Under the pieces are notes generated by a model that did not search any database, was not told where the DNA came from, and was given only the letters and a program-made list of their open reading frames with translations. Positions 22,160-34,711 of a DNA stretch of 64,000 nucleotides are shown here, in pieces. Position 1 is the first letter of the stretch. Each line of letters opens with the position of its first letter. The DNA is from Ovis canadensis (taxonomy: Eukaryota; Chordata; Mammalia; Artiodactyla; Bovidae): positions 20,178,501 through 20,242,500 of the forward strand of contig NC_091256.1 in assembly GCF_042477335.2 (NCBI RefSeq), given 5' to 3'. The position numbers and the translations under genes are program-made.

Positions 22160-23412
22160 TCGCACAAACTGCTTTCTCAAAATACTGGTGAAAAGTATGT
22201 GATTCAAGAACTTCTCTATGTACAAGCTGGATTTAGAAAACACAGATGAATCAACAGTCATTGGATTGCCAACATCCATTGGATCATAGAAAAAGCAAGG
22301 GAATTCCAGGAAAACATCTTCTACTGCTTTATTTACTATGCTAAAGCTTTTTACTGTGTGGATCACAACAAACGATAAAATTCTTCAAAAGATGGGAACA
22401 CCAGACCACCTTACCTGCCTCCAGAGAAACGTGTACACAGGTCAAGAAGCAACAGTTAGAACCTTACACGGAACAAAAGACTGTAAAAAATTGGGCAAAG
22501 AGTACATCAAGGCTGCATATTGTCACCCTGCTTATTTAACGTCTATGCTGAATACATGATGCAAAAAACAGGCTGAATGAATCACAAGCTGAAATCAACA
22601 CTGTCAGGAGAAATATTAACAACCTCAGATATGCAGATGATAGCACTCTAATGACATAAAGTGAAGAGGAAGTAAAGTGGCTCTTGATGAGGGTGAAAGA
22701 GAAGAGTGGAAAAGCTGGCTTAAAACTCAACATTCAAATAACTAAGACCATGGCACACAGTACCTTCACTTCATGGTAAATAGAAGGGGAAAAAATAGAA
22801 AAAATGGAAACAGTGACAGATTTTATTTTCTTGAGCTCCAAAATCATTGCAGTTGGTGACTTCAGCCATGAAATTAAAAGATGCTTGCTCCTTGAAAGGA
22901 AAGCTTTGACAAACCTATACAGCATATTAAAAAGCAGAGATATCACTGCTGACAAAGGTCTGTATAGTCAAAGCTATGATTTTTCCAGTAGTCATGTCTG
23001 AATGTAAGAGTTAGATAATAAAGAAAACTAAGCATCAAAGAATGGATGCTTTTGAATTGTGGTACTAGAGAAGACTCTTTAGAGTCACTTGGACATCAAG
23101 GTGATCAAACCAGTCAATCCTAAAAGAAATAAATCCTGAATATTCATTAGAAGGGCTCATGCTGAAACTGAAGTCCAATACTTTAGCTACCTGATGGGAA
23201 GAGCCAACCCATTGGAAAAGACCCTGATACTGGGAAAGATTGAAGGCAGGAGAAGGGGCTGACAGAGGATAAGATGTTTGGATACCATCAACAACATAAT
23301 GGACATGAGTTTGAGCAAACTCTGCAAGACAGTGAAGGACAGAAAAGTCCAGCATGCTCAGTTCATGGGATCACAAACAGTTGAACAGGACTTAGTGACT
23401 AAACAAAAAAAA
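22160..23412 (+). mobile_element. BovB RT and C-terminal region, old copy
   Basis: A heavily diverged copy running from inside the RT domain through the YADD region (tatgcagatga at about 22630-22640) and the C-terminal blocks to a worn tail near 23408. Many stops and small deletions; its ends lack the crisp pentamer run of the younger copies. Confidence 0.9.
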
Positions 23413-23675
23413 TGTCTTTTGGATCCTCCCAGTGTATCTGGGTAAATCTTAAATGATATATCGACTTTGACATTCCTTTACTCCTAAGCCATTGAATCCC
23501 TTTCTCACCATTAAACCAACTTAGACCAGGCATTTTCAGTTTGCATATAGTAGGCCTTCTTTTGGTCCATGTTTCAGCCAGTCAACCAACCAAATTGTTA
23601 GAGGCTTTCTAAATCCCTGAGCTACATTGTTCAATGAAGAATCCCTGCTTAGGGCCTATAACCATTTCTATAATC

Positions 23676-24056
23676 TATATATTTATAGATCTATTTATAA
23701 GATTATATATATTATATTATATTATTTTTATATATTATATATAACATATATTACATAATATATATTATATATTAAATCTATCTATAAATCTATAGATATA
23801 TAGATGTTTATATAGATACTTTATATAGATATTTATACATCTATAATATTATATATTGTATTACAATATCCATATATTATATATCTATATATTATATATT
23901 CATATCTATATATTATATATTCATATCTACATAGTATATATCAATATATATTATATATAGAATATTATATATCTGTATCTATAGTATAGATATATAATTA
24001 TATATGTGATATATTACATATTAAAACTATCTATAAATCTATAGATTTATTTATAT
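23676..24056. repeat. AT-only low-complexity tract (TATA/TATAGAT-rich)
   Basis: About 380 bp of nearly pure A and T built from interleaved TATATAT, ATATTAT and TATAGAT words, with many local palindromes. Confidence 0.9.
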
Positions 24057-24172
24057 TTCTCTAACAATTATTCCATACCCTCAGCATTCATTTCTGCACA
24101 TATTCTCTGGATTTGTTTGTATAAATTGGAAAACTCAAGTATTTCTTTTTGGAGTGTAGTACACCTAGTCAT

Positions 24173-24653
24173 GTAACAGAGCAGGACCCTTATGGAATCT
24201 TCCTGGGACAGACCTTCCTCCATATCCTCTGCTGTAGTTCCTCTCTAAAGTACCTAGATAATAGTATTTGATGTATATTTCCTGAATTGTTTTACAGATG
24301 TGAAAAGCCCCTACAACAGAAAGATGTTAACTACTTGATGACCAGGAGCACAGTCCCAGGCCTCCTGGAGCTGAAGGACTGCCAATGTTAAACCCTGCAA
24401 CATCCCTTTATCTTACCATCAGTCAGTCAGAATTGTGCACAAGCTGATTACAGACACTGCAACCTTAGCCCCACCCCACCCCCACCTTTTAAAAGCACTT
24501 TTCTGAAATCTTTCAGGTATTTTGGGGCTTCTAGGGCATGAGCCACCTGTCTCCTTGCATGACTGTGCAACAAAACTTTCTCTGCTTCAAACTCTGCTAT
24601 TTCAGTTTGTCTCCTCTCTCTGCTGACAGTTAGCATATGAACCTGTGCTAACA
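24173..24653 (+). mobile_element. Solo LTR of an artiodactyl endogenous retrovirus
   Basis: The block begins TGTAAC and ends near TAACA. It contains phrases I associate with a ruminant ERV LTR (accaggagcacagtcccagg, ggagctgaaggactgccaat) and an R/U5-like part (gggcatgagccacctgtctc, caacaaaactttctctgctt). The expected AATAAA is degraded to AACAAA. No gag, pol or env sequence flanks it, so it is a solo LTR left by recombination between the two LTRs of a former provirus. Confidence 0.7.
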
Positions 24654-24697
24654 ACTCTCATGAGTCATACTTTGAATCTTGCTGCTGAGATCCTACT

Positions 24698-24915
24698 TTT
24701 TTTTTATTAGTTAATTTATTTTAATTGGAGGATAATTTCTTTACAATATTTTGGTGTTTTTTTCACACATCGAAATGAATCACCCATGGGTGCCCTTGTG
24801 TCTCCTCATCCTGAGCTCCCCTCCCACCTCTTTCCCAACCCCGTCCCTCTAGATTGTCCCAGAGCACTGGATTTGAGTGTCCTGCTTCATGATGCATGGA
24901 ACTTGAGGGTCTGTC
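24698..24915 (-). mobile_element. Ruminant L1 3' UTR end, inverted
   Basis: Starts with a T-run (the inverted poly-A), then 'tttattttaattggaggata' and 'ctttacaatattttggtg', the usual inverted 3' end of ruminant L1. Severely 5'-truncated. Confidence 0.8.
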
Positions 24916-26182
24916 TGAATCTGAAGCTAGTTACAAGTCTAGATGCAAAGAGGGATAACAGGGCTGCTTGCTGTGGGGAATTGACATTGTCTTGCATGTC
25001 ACCTCCCTCCAAGGAGGCTATTACCATTGCCCCAGGCTCTGCAGGATTAATTCCAGAGTAAGGAAACTCAACAAACTAAGAACTGATTTTCCATAAATAT
25101 CTGATTTACTGAAGGAAGGTCAAAACTTCTCTCCTGGTCATCTGCCAAGGAATTCTGCACCATCCTTAAGCCAAGAAAGTTACTGCTTGGACTCCATCTG
25201 ACTTCTCTCTTTGTACTTCTTGCAAACCTTCAACAGACTCCTGGGTCTTGCTATAATAGTACACATTTTCCCAATTGCAATTCCTCAGCTATTCTGGAAT
25301 AAGCTTAATATCCAGTAATTCCAGCTTGCTTCAATTTGCCTCCTTATTTGGGATGGCAGTATAAAATACTGTCTAAATACAAGTGACAAGCACTGTCATA
25401 GAAATGTGTTGTAAAATAAGAAAACCCAAACTCCTCAAAAAACCCCAAGAATACGGAAAAGGCCTTTTGGAAAGTAAAAGAAAGAGTAAATGAGAAGACA
25501 AATAGAAGAGTGAAAACCAACCAAGGCTATGGAAAATAAATTTTTTTCTCCATACTTATCTTATAAAAAAGGAAATGTAAAGTAGAACTTGAAGACAATA
25601 TAGCAGAGATAGGCTTTGTATTTCTAGTTCTGATTTTCTTCTAAGATGTGATCAACCAAGAGATCAAACAAGATGTATATTTTAGCTCCAGATAGAAAAT
25701 TGACTTGCCTGTGTTAAAATAATGCATTTTACTCCTATTATGTATGTATTATGTTCTTTTAAACAATCATCAATGTAGGTCATATGTACATTGCCATGAA
25801 TTCCTTGTCTTCGAAATAAATGGATATATTCAGTTTTAGAAAGTGGATAAAATGTGCTACTGAAAAGGACTACATAAATAATGAATGAATTGAAATGGAA
25901 CACATGTATTTTTAATAACTCTGATGAAATAAATATTAATTTGAAAATAACCCTATGTTATCTTTCAGTTTTGTGAATGTGTTGCATTAAATATATAAAA
26001 TAAACATATATATATAAATATATAAAATAAGTTCTCATGTGAAAATTAGAATACTATAATTGTATAGCATATACTTTTGTGTTTCTACCTTTTTATATTT
26101 CTGAGATTGCCTGATTTTAACAAGGTTAGAGATGTATTACTAACAAAGTAATTAGCTAGTTTTTCTATTCATCATTTTACAC
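24916..26182. other. No gene recognised
   Basis: 24916-25380 is of mixed composition and may be an old repeat; the remainder is AT-rich. No conserved frame is evident. Confidence 0.45.
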
Positions 26183-26231
26183 TTGTGCATGCTTAGTCCC
26201 TTCAGTCATGTCTGACTTTTTGCAACCCTAT
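26183..26231 (-). mobile_element. Bov-A fragment
   Basis: About 50 bp matching the inverted Bov-A start (cagtcatgtctgactttttg). Confidence 0.65.
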
Positions 26232-26359
26232 TATATACATTAATAAATAACTCCTTATTTGATAATGTATATTTGTCATAGCAGCAGGAATCAAAATCCA
26301 GTCCTTTGCAAATTTAAAATTATCGAATGCAATGATTTTTTCCTTAACAATGAACAAAT

Positions 26360-26490
26360 TGTTTTTTTAATTTTAATTTTTTGGCTGCACCACATGGCAT
26401 GTGGAATCTTAGTTCCCTAATCAGGGAATGAAACCTCATCTCTGACACTGGAAGTGCAGACTCAACCACTGAACCACCAGAGAAGTCTCT
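26360..26490 (-). mobile_element. CHR-type SINE, inverted
   Basis: T-rich end, 'ttggctgcaccacatggcat' and the inverted head 'ccactgaaccaccagagaag'. Confidence 0.8.
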
Positions 26491-27009
26491 GAATAGCTAT
26501 TAATGAAACATTTTAGTACTCCAAGCTATAGTCTCAGTAAGTATTATGAATTTCCAAAAACTTTTTATTTACTTTAATTATTGATGTATAAAAAATAATT
26601 CTTTTTATACAAAAAGTACCATTATGATAGGCTTTATATTTTTTTTATAAATTTCATATGCTTTTTCCTTTTGAACTAATAACATGATTCAGCAGACTAA
26701 TTTTTACAACACTATATTGAAAGATATTTTAATTTCAGGCTTACTTCACAAAAATATTTTATTAACTGAAAAAGCTATGTAGTTCCCCTATTTATTCTAC
26801 TTATGTTACTTTTTATTAATACTTCTTCATTTAGAAAAGCAAAATATGATTAGCAGGTATATAGCCCTCCTTTTTGTTAATGAAGAATTAATATTATCAG
26901 CTTCATTACAGTATTATATCTAGAACAATGAACTCAAATCATCAATTAATCTTTTGCAGTGTTGTTTATATGCACTATAATATCAGTTATTGAAAAAAGT
27001 GTATTAAAG
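26491..27009. other. No gene recognised
   Basis: AT-rich spacer. Confidence 0.5.
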
Positions 27010-27186
27010 CATGAAAGTGAAAATGTTAATTGCTCAGTTACGTCTAACTCTTTGCGACCCCACGGAATATGCCTGCCAGGCTTCTCTGTCCATGGAATTC
27101 TCCATTCACAAATGTTAGAGTGAGTAGCCATTCACTTCTCCAGGGGATCTTTCTACCCAGAGATCGAATCTGCGTCTCCTGGCAGA
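27010..27186 (-). mobile_element. Bov-tA SINE, inverted, head truncated
   Basis: Inverted Bov-A body and B-box part (agatcgaatctgcgtctcct). The outer half of the tRNA-like head is missing. Confidence 0.88.
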
Positions 27187-27399
27187 CTATAGGGCAACAA
27201 ACTGCTAATCAACAAAAAGAATGTTTACTTCTGTGGGTACACCATGTTTCTTCTAAATACATAGTTGTGTATGTTAATATGTACACATTTATATGGTCAA
27301 ATCAGTATTTATCCCACAAATGTATCCAAGAAACAATACCCTAAATAGAATATTTTCAAGAGATTTGTACACACACCTGTATTTATTTTTTATATCAGG

Positions 27400-27680
27400 A
27401 GAATATCTTCATGTATTCACCACTGCCAGTAGGATTTTACAAAGATGGTGCTTAGTTGATTTTTTTAAAAATATATATGTTGTAAGAAACAAGTCCATTT
27501 TAATTATTTTGGATGTGCATCTCTAGCTTCCTCAATACCATTTGTTGAAGAAATTATCTTTTCCCTATTGTGTATTCTTGGCACCCTTGTCAAAAATCAA
27601 TTGATTGCATATATGTTGATTTATTTCTGAATTCTTCATTCTGTTCTATTGATGTGTATGTCTGCATGAGTGTGCTATTA
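27400..27680 (-). mobile_element. Old L1 ORF2 fragment, inverted
   Basis: The phrases 'caataccatttgttgaagaa', 'gtattcttggcacccttgtc' and 'ttctgttctattgatgtgta' are hallmark antisense L1 sequence. Confidence 0.8.
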
Positions 27681-28122
27681 AAAACAAAGTGAAAAGAATT
27701 TATAAATATTCTGAAAATTATTTTCGAATGAGGTTTATCCACCTGGCCTAGAGATAAATTATGTACGAGGACAGAATAAAGACATTTTTAGATGATTAAT
27801 ATCTCAAGAATGACATTCCAAGTATTCAGTTTCTGGAAGTTATAAGAGGATATGCTTAATCAAACCAAAAAGGAAGACATTAGGTCCAGGAAACAAGGGG
27901 AGATGAATGGATATAATTAAAGATTATGCATGAAGCAGGCCAAGAAAATAACTAGTCCAGGATTGAAAGGAACAACTGAGAATTTCAATACCTGTGTCCC
28001 TAATGGAAAAATAAAAATAATAATAAACCTGATACACTAGTTGATTTATTTGATCTTATAGAAAACATAATTCCATAGCATTTGACAATTATCACTATAT
28101 AGAGGGAATTGCAAAAAATTAG
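27681..28122. other. No gene recognised
   Basis: AT-rich DNA without assigned content. Confidence 0.5.
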
Positions 28123-28131
28123 TAGTAGTTA

Positions 28132-30075
28132 GATTTAAGGGACTAGATTTGATAGACAGAGTGCCTGGTGAATTATGGATGGAGGTTCATGACATTGTAC
28201 AGGAGACAGGGATCAAGACCATCCCCAAGGAAAAGAAATGCGAAAAAGCAAAATGGCTGTCTGAGGAGACCTTACAAATAGCTGTGAAAAGAAGGAATGC
28301 AAAAAGCTAAGGAGAAAAGGAAAGATATAAGCATCTGAATGCAGAGTTCCAAAGAATAGCAAAGAGAGCTAAGAAAGCCTTCCTCAGCAATCAATGCAAA
28401 GAAATAGAGGAAAACAACAGAATGGGAAAGACTAGAGATCTCTTCAAGAAAATTAGAGATACACAGGGAACATTTCATGCAATGATGGGCTAGATAAAGG
28501 ACAGAAATGGTATGGAACTAACTGATAATAACGATGGTGTGCTCACTCACTTAGAGCGAGACATCCTGGAATGTGAAGTCAAGTGGGCCTTAGAAAGCAT
28601 CACTATGAACAAAGCTAGTGGAGGTGATGGAATTCCAGGGGAGCTATTTCAAATCCTAAAGGATGATGCTGTGAAACTGCTGCACTCAATATGCCAGCCA
28701 ATTTGGAAAACTCAGCAGTGGCCACAGGACTGCAAAAGGTCAGTTTTCATTCCAATCCCAAAGAAAGGCAGTGCCAAAGAATGCTCAAACTACCACGCAA
28801 CTCCACTCTTCTCACACACTAGTAAAGTATTGCTAAAAATTCTCCAAGCTAGGCTTCAGCAATACGTGAACTGTGAACTTCCAGATGTTCAAGCTGTATT
28901 TAGAAAACGCAGAAGAACCAGAGATCAAATTGCCAACATCTGCTGAATCATGGAAATAGCAAGAGAGTTCCAGAAAAACATCTATTTTTGCTTCATTGAC
29001 TATGCTAAAGTCTTTGACTGTGTGGATCACAGTAAACTGTGGAAAATTCTGAAAGAGATGAGAATACCAGACCACTTAACCTGCCTCTTGAGAAATCTGT
29101 ATGCAGGTCAGGAAGCAACAGACCTGGACATGGAACAACAGACTGGTTCCAAATAGGAAAAGGAGTACATCAAGGCTGTATATTGTCACCCTGCTTATTT
29201 AACTTATATGCAGAATACATAATGAGAAATGCTGAGCTGGAAGAATCACAAGGTGGAATCAAGATTGCCAGGAGAAATATGAATAACCTCAGATATGCAG
29301 ATGACACCACCCTTATGGAAGAAAATGAAGAGGAAATAAAAAAGCCTCTCGATGAAAGTGAAAGAGGAGAGTGAAAAAGTTGGCTTAATACTCAACATTC
29401 AGAAAACGAAGATCATGGCATCTGGTCCCATCATTTCATGGGAAATAATGGGGAAACTGTGGAATCAGTGGCTGACTTTGTCTTTCTGGACTCCAAAATC
29501 ACTGCGGATGGTGACTGCAGCCATGAAATTAAAAGACACTTACTCCTTGGAAGGAACGTTATGACCAACCTAGATAGCATATTCAAAAGCAGAGACATTA
29601 CTTTGCCAACAAAGTTCCGTCTAGTCAAGACTATGGTTTTTCCAGTAGTCATGTGTAAATGTGAGAGTTGGACTGTGAAGAAAGCTGAGCACTGAAGAAT
29701 TGATTCTTTTGAAGCGTGGTGTTGGAGAAGACTCTTGAGAGTCCCTTGGACTGTAAGGAGATCCAACCAGTCCATTCTAAAGGAGATCGGTCCTGGGTGT
29801 TCATTGGACGGACTGATGCTAAAGCTGAAAATCTATTACTTTGGCCACCTCATGTGAAGAGTTGACTCATTGGCAAAGACCCTGATGCTGGGAGGGATTG
29901 GGGGCAGGAGGAGAAGGGGACGACAGAGGATGAGATGGCTGGATGGAATCACTGATTCTATGGACATGAGTTTGAGTAAACTCCGGGAGTTGGTGATGGA
30001 CAGGGAGGCCTGGCATGCTGTGACTCATGGGGTCGCAAAGAGTCGGACATGACTGAACTACTGAACTGAACTGAA
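28132..30075 (+). mobile_element. BovB, 1.94 kb, 5'-truncated, with target-site duplication
   Basis: Runs from the linker between endonuclease and RT (IDRVPGE-like segment) through RT, C-terminal blocks and tail. TAGTAGTTA repeats at 28123-28131 and 30076-30084 are a probable 9-bp target-site duplication. RT landmarks are visible: NKASGGDGIP at about 28607-28636, FIPIPKKG near 28750, and YADD near 29297-29308. Relative to the 50-54 kb copy, about 80 bp are missing near 28526. Frame breaks near 28490, 28946, 29156 and 29374 and several stops show it is inactive. Confidence 0.95.
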
Positions 30076-30641
30076 TAGTAGTTATATACAGGCATACTAT
30101 CTTTTATTGAGGTTTGCTTTATTGTGCTTTGCAGGTGTTTTGGTTTTTACAAATTGAAGGCTTATGACAATCATGTAAAAAGTAAGTAAGTCTTGCACTA
30201 TCTATTTTTCAGAACTTTCACTCACTTTTTTTTTTCAGTGTCATATTTTGGTAATTCTTGCAACACTTCAAACTTTATTATATTTTTGATGGTGATAAGC
30301 AATCAATGATCTTCAGTGTTACTCTGTAATTGATTTGGGGTACCATGGGTTGTGTCCATATAAGATAGTAAACTGAATGGATAAATGATATATATGTTGT
30401 GACTGTTCCATTAACTGACTGTACCCTATCTCTCTCCCTCTACACAGGCCTCCCTATCTTGAGACTCAACAATATTAAAATTAATTAATTAGACCAATTA
30501 TAACTCTACAATGGCCTCTAAGTGTTCAAGTGTAAAGTCACAAGTCTTTCATTTTAAGTCAAAAGCTAGAAATGCTTAAGCTTATTGAAGAAGGCATAAT
30601 GAAAACGAAAATAGGTAGAAAGGTAGGCCTTTTAGGCAAAA

Positions 30642-30722
30642 AAGGAGCCTAGCAGGCTACAGTCCGTGGGATCACAAACAGCTGGACACGACTGAGCAAC
30701 TAACATTTTCACTTTTCACTTC
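30642..30722 (+). mobile_element. Bov-A fragment nested in Tigger1
   Basis: 'ggagcctagcaggctacagt' through 'cttttcacttcc' is the middle of Bov-A2. It sits at the left edge of the Tigger1 deletion. Confidence 0.85.
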
Positions 30723-30989
30723 CTTTTTTTTTTGTTTAAGTATTTACATTTTAATGAAAATACTAATGTAAAATAACTCGAGTCCAAAAAAAAAATCTGT
30801 GTAAATTCAAAGTTTACAAGAAAATCTGTAAGGAACCATTTTGGGGGGATCATATTCATATCACTATACCACTTTTAAAGTAAATCAGAATTTTTCATTT
30901 TGAACTATTTTTAGTTAAAAAATGTAAACTCTAAATATGTAGCAGAATATTTAGCAGATGCATTTTCACACACTCGTTTCCATAATCTA

Positions 30990-31145
30990 ATCTAGTAAGA
31001 GATGGCTGGATGGCATCACCGACTCGATGGACATGAGTTTGGGTGAACTCCGGGAGTTGGTGATGGACAGGGAGGCCTGTCGTGCTGCAATTCACGGGGT
31101 CACAAAGAGTCGGACACGACTGAGTGACTGAACTGAACTGAACTG
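30990..31145 (+). mobile_element. BovB tail nested in Tigger1
   Basis: About 155 bp of 3' BovB ending in pentamers, directly followed by resumed Tigger1 sequence (atatatagtgattccttct). 30723-30989 between this and the Bov-A piece is unassigned. Confidence 0.92.
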
Positions 31146-31977
31146 TTGCCATATATAGTGATTCCTTCTACTAATCTGGGCAAATAAGTTGGTATCTTTC
31201 TAGAAAGGATTCACCACTGTACATGCCATCAAGAACATTCATGATTCAGGGGAAGAGCTCAAAATGTCAAGATTAACAGAAGTTTGGAAGAAGCTGATTC
31301 CAACACTCCTGAATGAGGGGTTCAAAATTTCCTTGGAGGAAATTGTGTATGGTCTTGAACTAGCAGAAGAACTATTAATAGAATTAGATCCTGAAGAAGA
31401 AATTGAATTGCTGCTATCTTAATGATAAAACTTTAATGATTGAGGAGGTATTTCTTACAAATAAGCAAAGAAAGAGGAGTTTTGAGACAGAATCTACTCC
31501 TGGTGAAGATGCTGTGAAGACTGTTGAAATGGCAGCAAAAGAATATATAATATTACATATACTTATTTGATAAAACAGCACCAAGGTTTGAGAGGAATGA
31601 CTCCAATTTTTCAAGAATTCTACTGTGGGTAAAATACCACCAAATGGCATTGCAGTGAACAGAGAAATGATTCATGAAAGGAAGAGTCAATTAATGTGGC
31701 AAAGTTTATTGTCTTGTTTTACAAAAACTGCCACAGCTTTCTCAACATTCAGCAATGAATAGTGAGCCAGTGAACCAGCCATCAACATCCAGGCAAAATT
31801 TTCACCAGCAAAAAGATTGCAACCTTCTTAAGGCTCAGATGATGTTCAGCTTTTTTATCAACAAGGTATATTTTTAAAATAATGATATTTTTTAATAAGA
31901 TATTTACACTGTTTTTAAAGACATAATGCTACTGCACATTTAATAGACTACAGGGTAGTATAAACATAACTTTTATA

Positions 31978-32250
31978 TAAACTGCTGCTGCTGCTGCTAA
32001 GTCGCTTCAGTCGTGTCCAACTCTGTGTGACCCCATTGACGGCAGCCCACCAGGCTGCCCCATCCCTGGGATTCTCCAGGCAAGAACACTGGAGTGGGTT
32101 GCCATTTCCTTCTCCAAGGCATGAAAGTGAAAAGTGAAAGTGAAGATGCTCAGTCATGTCTGACTCTTAGTGACCCCATGGACTGAAGCCTACCAGGCTC
32201 CTCCGTCCATGGGATTTTCCAGGCAAGAGTACTGGAGTGCGTTGCCATTG
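31978..32250 (-). mobile_element. Bov-A2 SINE nested in Tigger1
   Basis: Inverted dimer starting with a GCT-repeat run, with both Bov-A units and the 'agtgaaaagtgaaagtgaag' linker. It lies between 'tatataaact' and 'aggaaacc', which are adjacent in Tigger1. Confidence 0.93.
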
Positions 32251-32350
32251 CCAGGAAACCCCAAAATTTGTGTGACTAGCTTTATTGCAATATTTACTTT
32301 ATTGTGGCTGTCTGAAGTCAAACCAGAAATATCTCTGAGGAATGTCTATA

Positions 32351-32814
32351 CATAAAAAACTAGCCCACAAAAATGAGACAGGCATATAGAAAAAAGAAAA
32401 ACTGTAAAGATTACAGGGAAAAATTATCAACAAATACTAGTAATCAAATTAAAGCACATTATCTGACTGAGCAGCTATAATATTAATACAACAATGTTGA
32501 GATAAATCTGTATTGGATGGATGGCATGTGCTAAGAAGGAGAGGAGAAAAAGCAAATCTAACAATAAAAAGCAAAATAAAGTATAAAGTGTATACATAAA
32601 AATAGCACAGTATTTAGATATATTGAAATAAAAGCCGTAATGAACAACTTAAAATTCTTAAATAAAATCAAAGTGCTATAACAACAATAAAAGTCCCTTG
32701 CCCTGTTTTACCACACTAAATTGTACTTTCTTAAAGGAAACCACTTTCACTTTCTATGTCTGTCTTTAGGCCAGGATTATACTATTGTTCTGTTCTATAA
32801 AATTAGAGCTTGAC
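32351..32814. other. No gene recognised
   Basis: A-rich DNA, possibly old L1-derived, not assigned. Confidence 0.4.
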
Positions 32815-33545
32815 CGCACGGCGAATAATATCAGGGAGATGTAAATCAAAACTAGAGTGAGATATCACCTCACTCCTTTTAGTATGGTTGTTCTCAAAAA
32901 AGCAGGAAATAAGTATTAGTGAGACTGTGGAGAAATCAGAACTCTTACTCAGCATTGGTGGGAATGCAACATGGTGCATCAACAATAGAAAGCTGTTCTA
33001 TTGTTTAGAACCTCTAGAAAGAGGTTCCTCAAAAAATTACAAAACAAAAAAATACTCCTCAATAATCCAGTAATTCCACTTCTGGGTATTTATTGAGAAG
33101 TACTGAAATCAGGATCTCAAAGACATATTAGCATTTTCATGTTCATTTCAGCACTACTCACAATAGTCAAGATATTGAAAGAAAAGTCCATTGATGGATA
33201 AATTAATCAGGAAATTTGGCGTATATATACACAATAGAATATTATTCAGCCTTTGAAAAGAAGGAAATTCTGTACTATGTTATGACATTAGTAAAACTTG
33301 AAGACATAGCTAAGTAAAATAAACCAGTCACAGGACAAACAGTGCATAATTTCAGCTCAATCAGGGTAGCTAAAATAGTCAAAGCCATGGTGTTAGATAA
33401 GGGAGGAGGGGAGGTAATGTGAGGATTTGCTCATCAAAGGACATAAAGTTTCAAATGTGTGAGATGAATAAATTCTAGATTAGCTGAACACCACCGTGCT
33501 TATAGCTGCCAATACATTATTATACATTTAAAAATGTGTTTAGAA
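32815..33545 (+). mobile_element. Old L1 (L1M-type) ORF2 3' end and 3' UTR
   Basis: Phrases occur in the order of an L1 ORF2 end: 'agatgtaaatcaaaactaga', 'gtgagactgtggagaaatc', 'ggtgggaatgcaacatggtg', 'gtaattccacttctgggta', 'ccattgatggataaattaat' and 'aatagaatattattcagcct', then 3' UTR. Frames are badly broken. Confidence 0.88.
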
Positions 33546-34711
33546 GGTAGATCTCATGTTGTGCTCTTTCCACAATAATGTAATGAAAAGCACTCAGTAA
33601 ATATGTGCAGAATTAATAATGACAAATTACTTTGAAAATAATATTAATGAAATTATCATTAAAAAATGAATGTATTCCAAATATATATTTCAACCTCTTT
33701 TTCTTGAGAAGAATGTGTGCTTTTAGGAATGTAATAAAGGAAGAAAGCTACACACACAAACACATATACACAGATTGTTATTCTCCTTTCCTTGAAAACA
33801 GGTAACTTGCTAAAAACTTAAATTTGTACTGAATCTTCAAACCACCTAATAATTGGTAGAAATTTATTTTTCTACCACATTCTTCAAATTATGGAAAATT
33901 ATTATAAGTGAATGTTACACAGAACATGGGCACATTTAATTTATATGAAAGGTTAATTACATTGCTCTTTTAGCATGCCTGCTTGAGTACTGAACACAGG
34001 AAGCATAAATGATTTTTAAGTACACAGTAAAAAAAATAGATTCACCCTTAGGGTTATTTCTGTCTCTTTTGCTCAGTCAAGCAATAAGAGATATTACACA
34101 TCTCTATGGTGACTGTTCTCAGCACTCCTGAAATTTAATCCCTAAAGATCATGAGATAAAACTCAGCAATTAATAGATTTCTGAGGCTAGCATCTAAACA
34201 AAAAGAGAACATTAGTGGCTTTATTCTTCTTTAAAAATATATAAAGTGCCTGTAACATAAACATACTGTAATAACCCCTTGGATCAGTGAAGATTTAGTC
34301 TTTTCCTTCAAATTATGAAGATTCTACTCTATTCAAGGTATTTGAAAATTCTAACCACATGTTCTTTCTTTAAAGATGACTTATTCTTTGAGAAAAATGA
34401 GGGTTGTTGGAGTCAATGTAATTTGAGCTACTGTACATTATATAGCTGCTACTAAAATTTAGGCATGCTATTGCTGCCATTGATATAATGGCCTTCATTT
34501 AAATCTATTTGTTGCTAGTGATTTTGTTCTTGCCTACCAATTCCCCAAATCAATTCTGGTAAATGCTAGGCTTCGAAAATTTGAAATTGTATGAATCCAA
34601 TGCATGTACCTGGAGGTAGGGATGAAAATATTAATTTTCTCTTTTTCTGGACTGTGGATCTTTTTTTATTGTCATCAAAATGAATTTTTAAAAAATTTAT
34701 CTTCATCAAAA
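33546..34711. other. No gene recognised
   Basis: AT-rich DNA over 1.1 kb, including a short CA-rich patch near 33750-33770. No identifiable gene or repeat. Confidence 0.5.

Larger units (their letters stand above)
30089..32348 (+). mobile_element. Tigger1 (pogo-type DNA transposon), interrupted
   Basis: The 5' terminal inverted repeat starts CAGGCATAC at 30089 after a TA target dinucleotide. The 3' end reads GAGGAATGTCTA at 32337-32348, again followed by TA. Tigger1 sequence occupies 30089-30641, 31146-31977 and 32251-32348. The transposase start codon is at 30511 (MASKCS) but the frame stops after 22 codons. About 1.2 kb of the DDE core is gone, replaced by younger elements and unassigned DNA between 30642 and 31145. 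The part coding for the transposase C-terminus (DAIKNI, VWKKLIPT) is recognisable at 31220-31300 but broken. It is an ancient eutherian cut-and-paste element, long dead. Confidence 0.92.

Noticed and set aside
22338..22559. 73-codon frame resembling a reverse transcriptase
   Set aside because: It is simply the decayed RT part of the old BovB at 22160-23412, not a separate gene.
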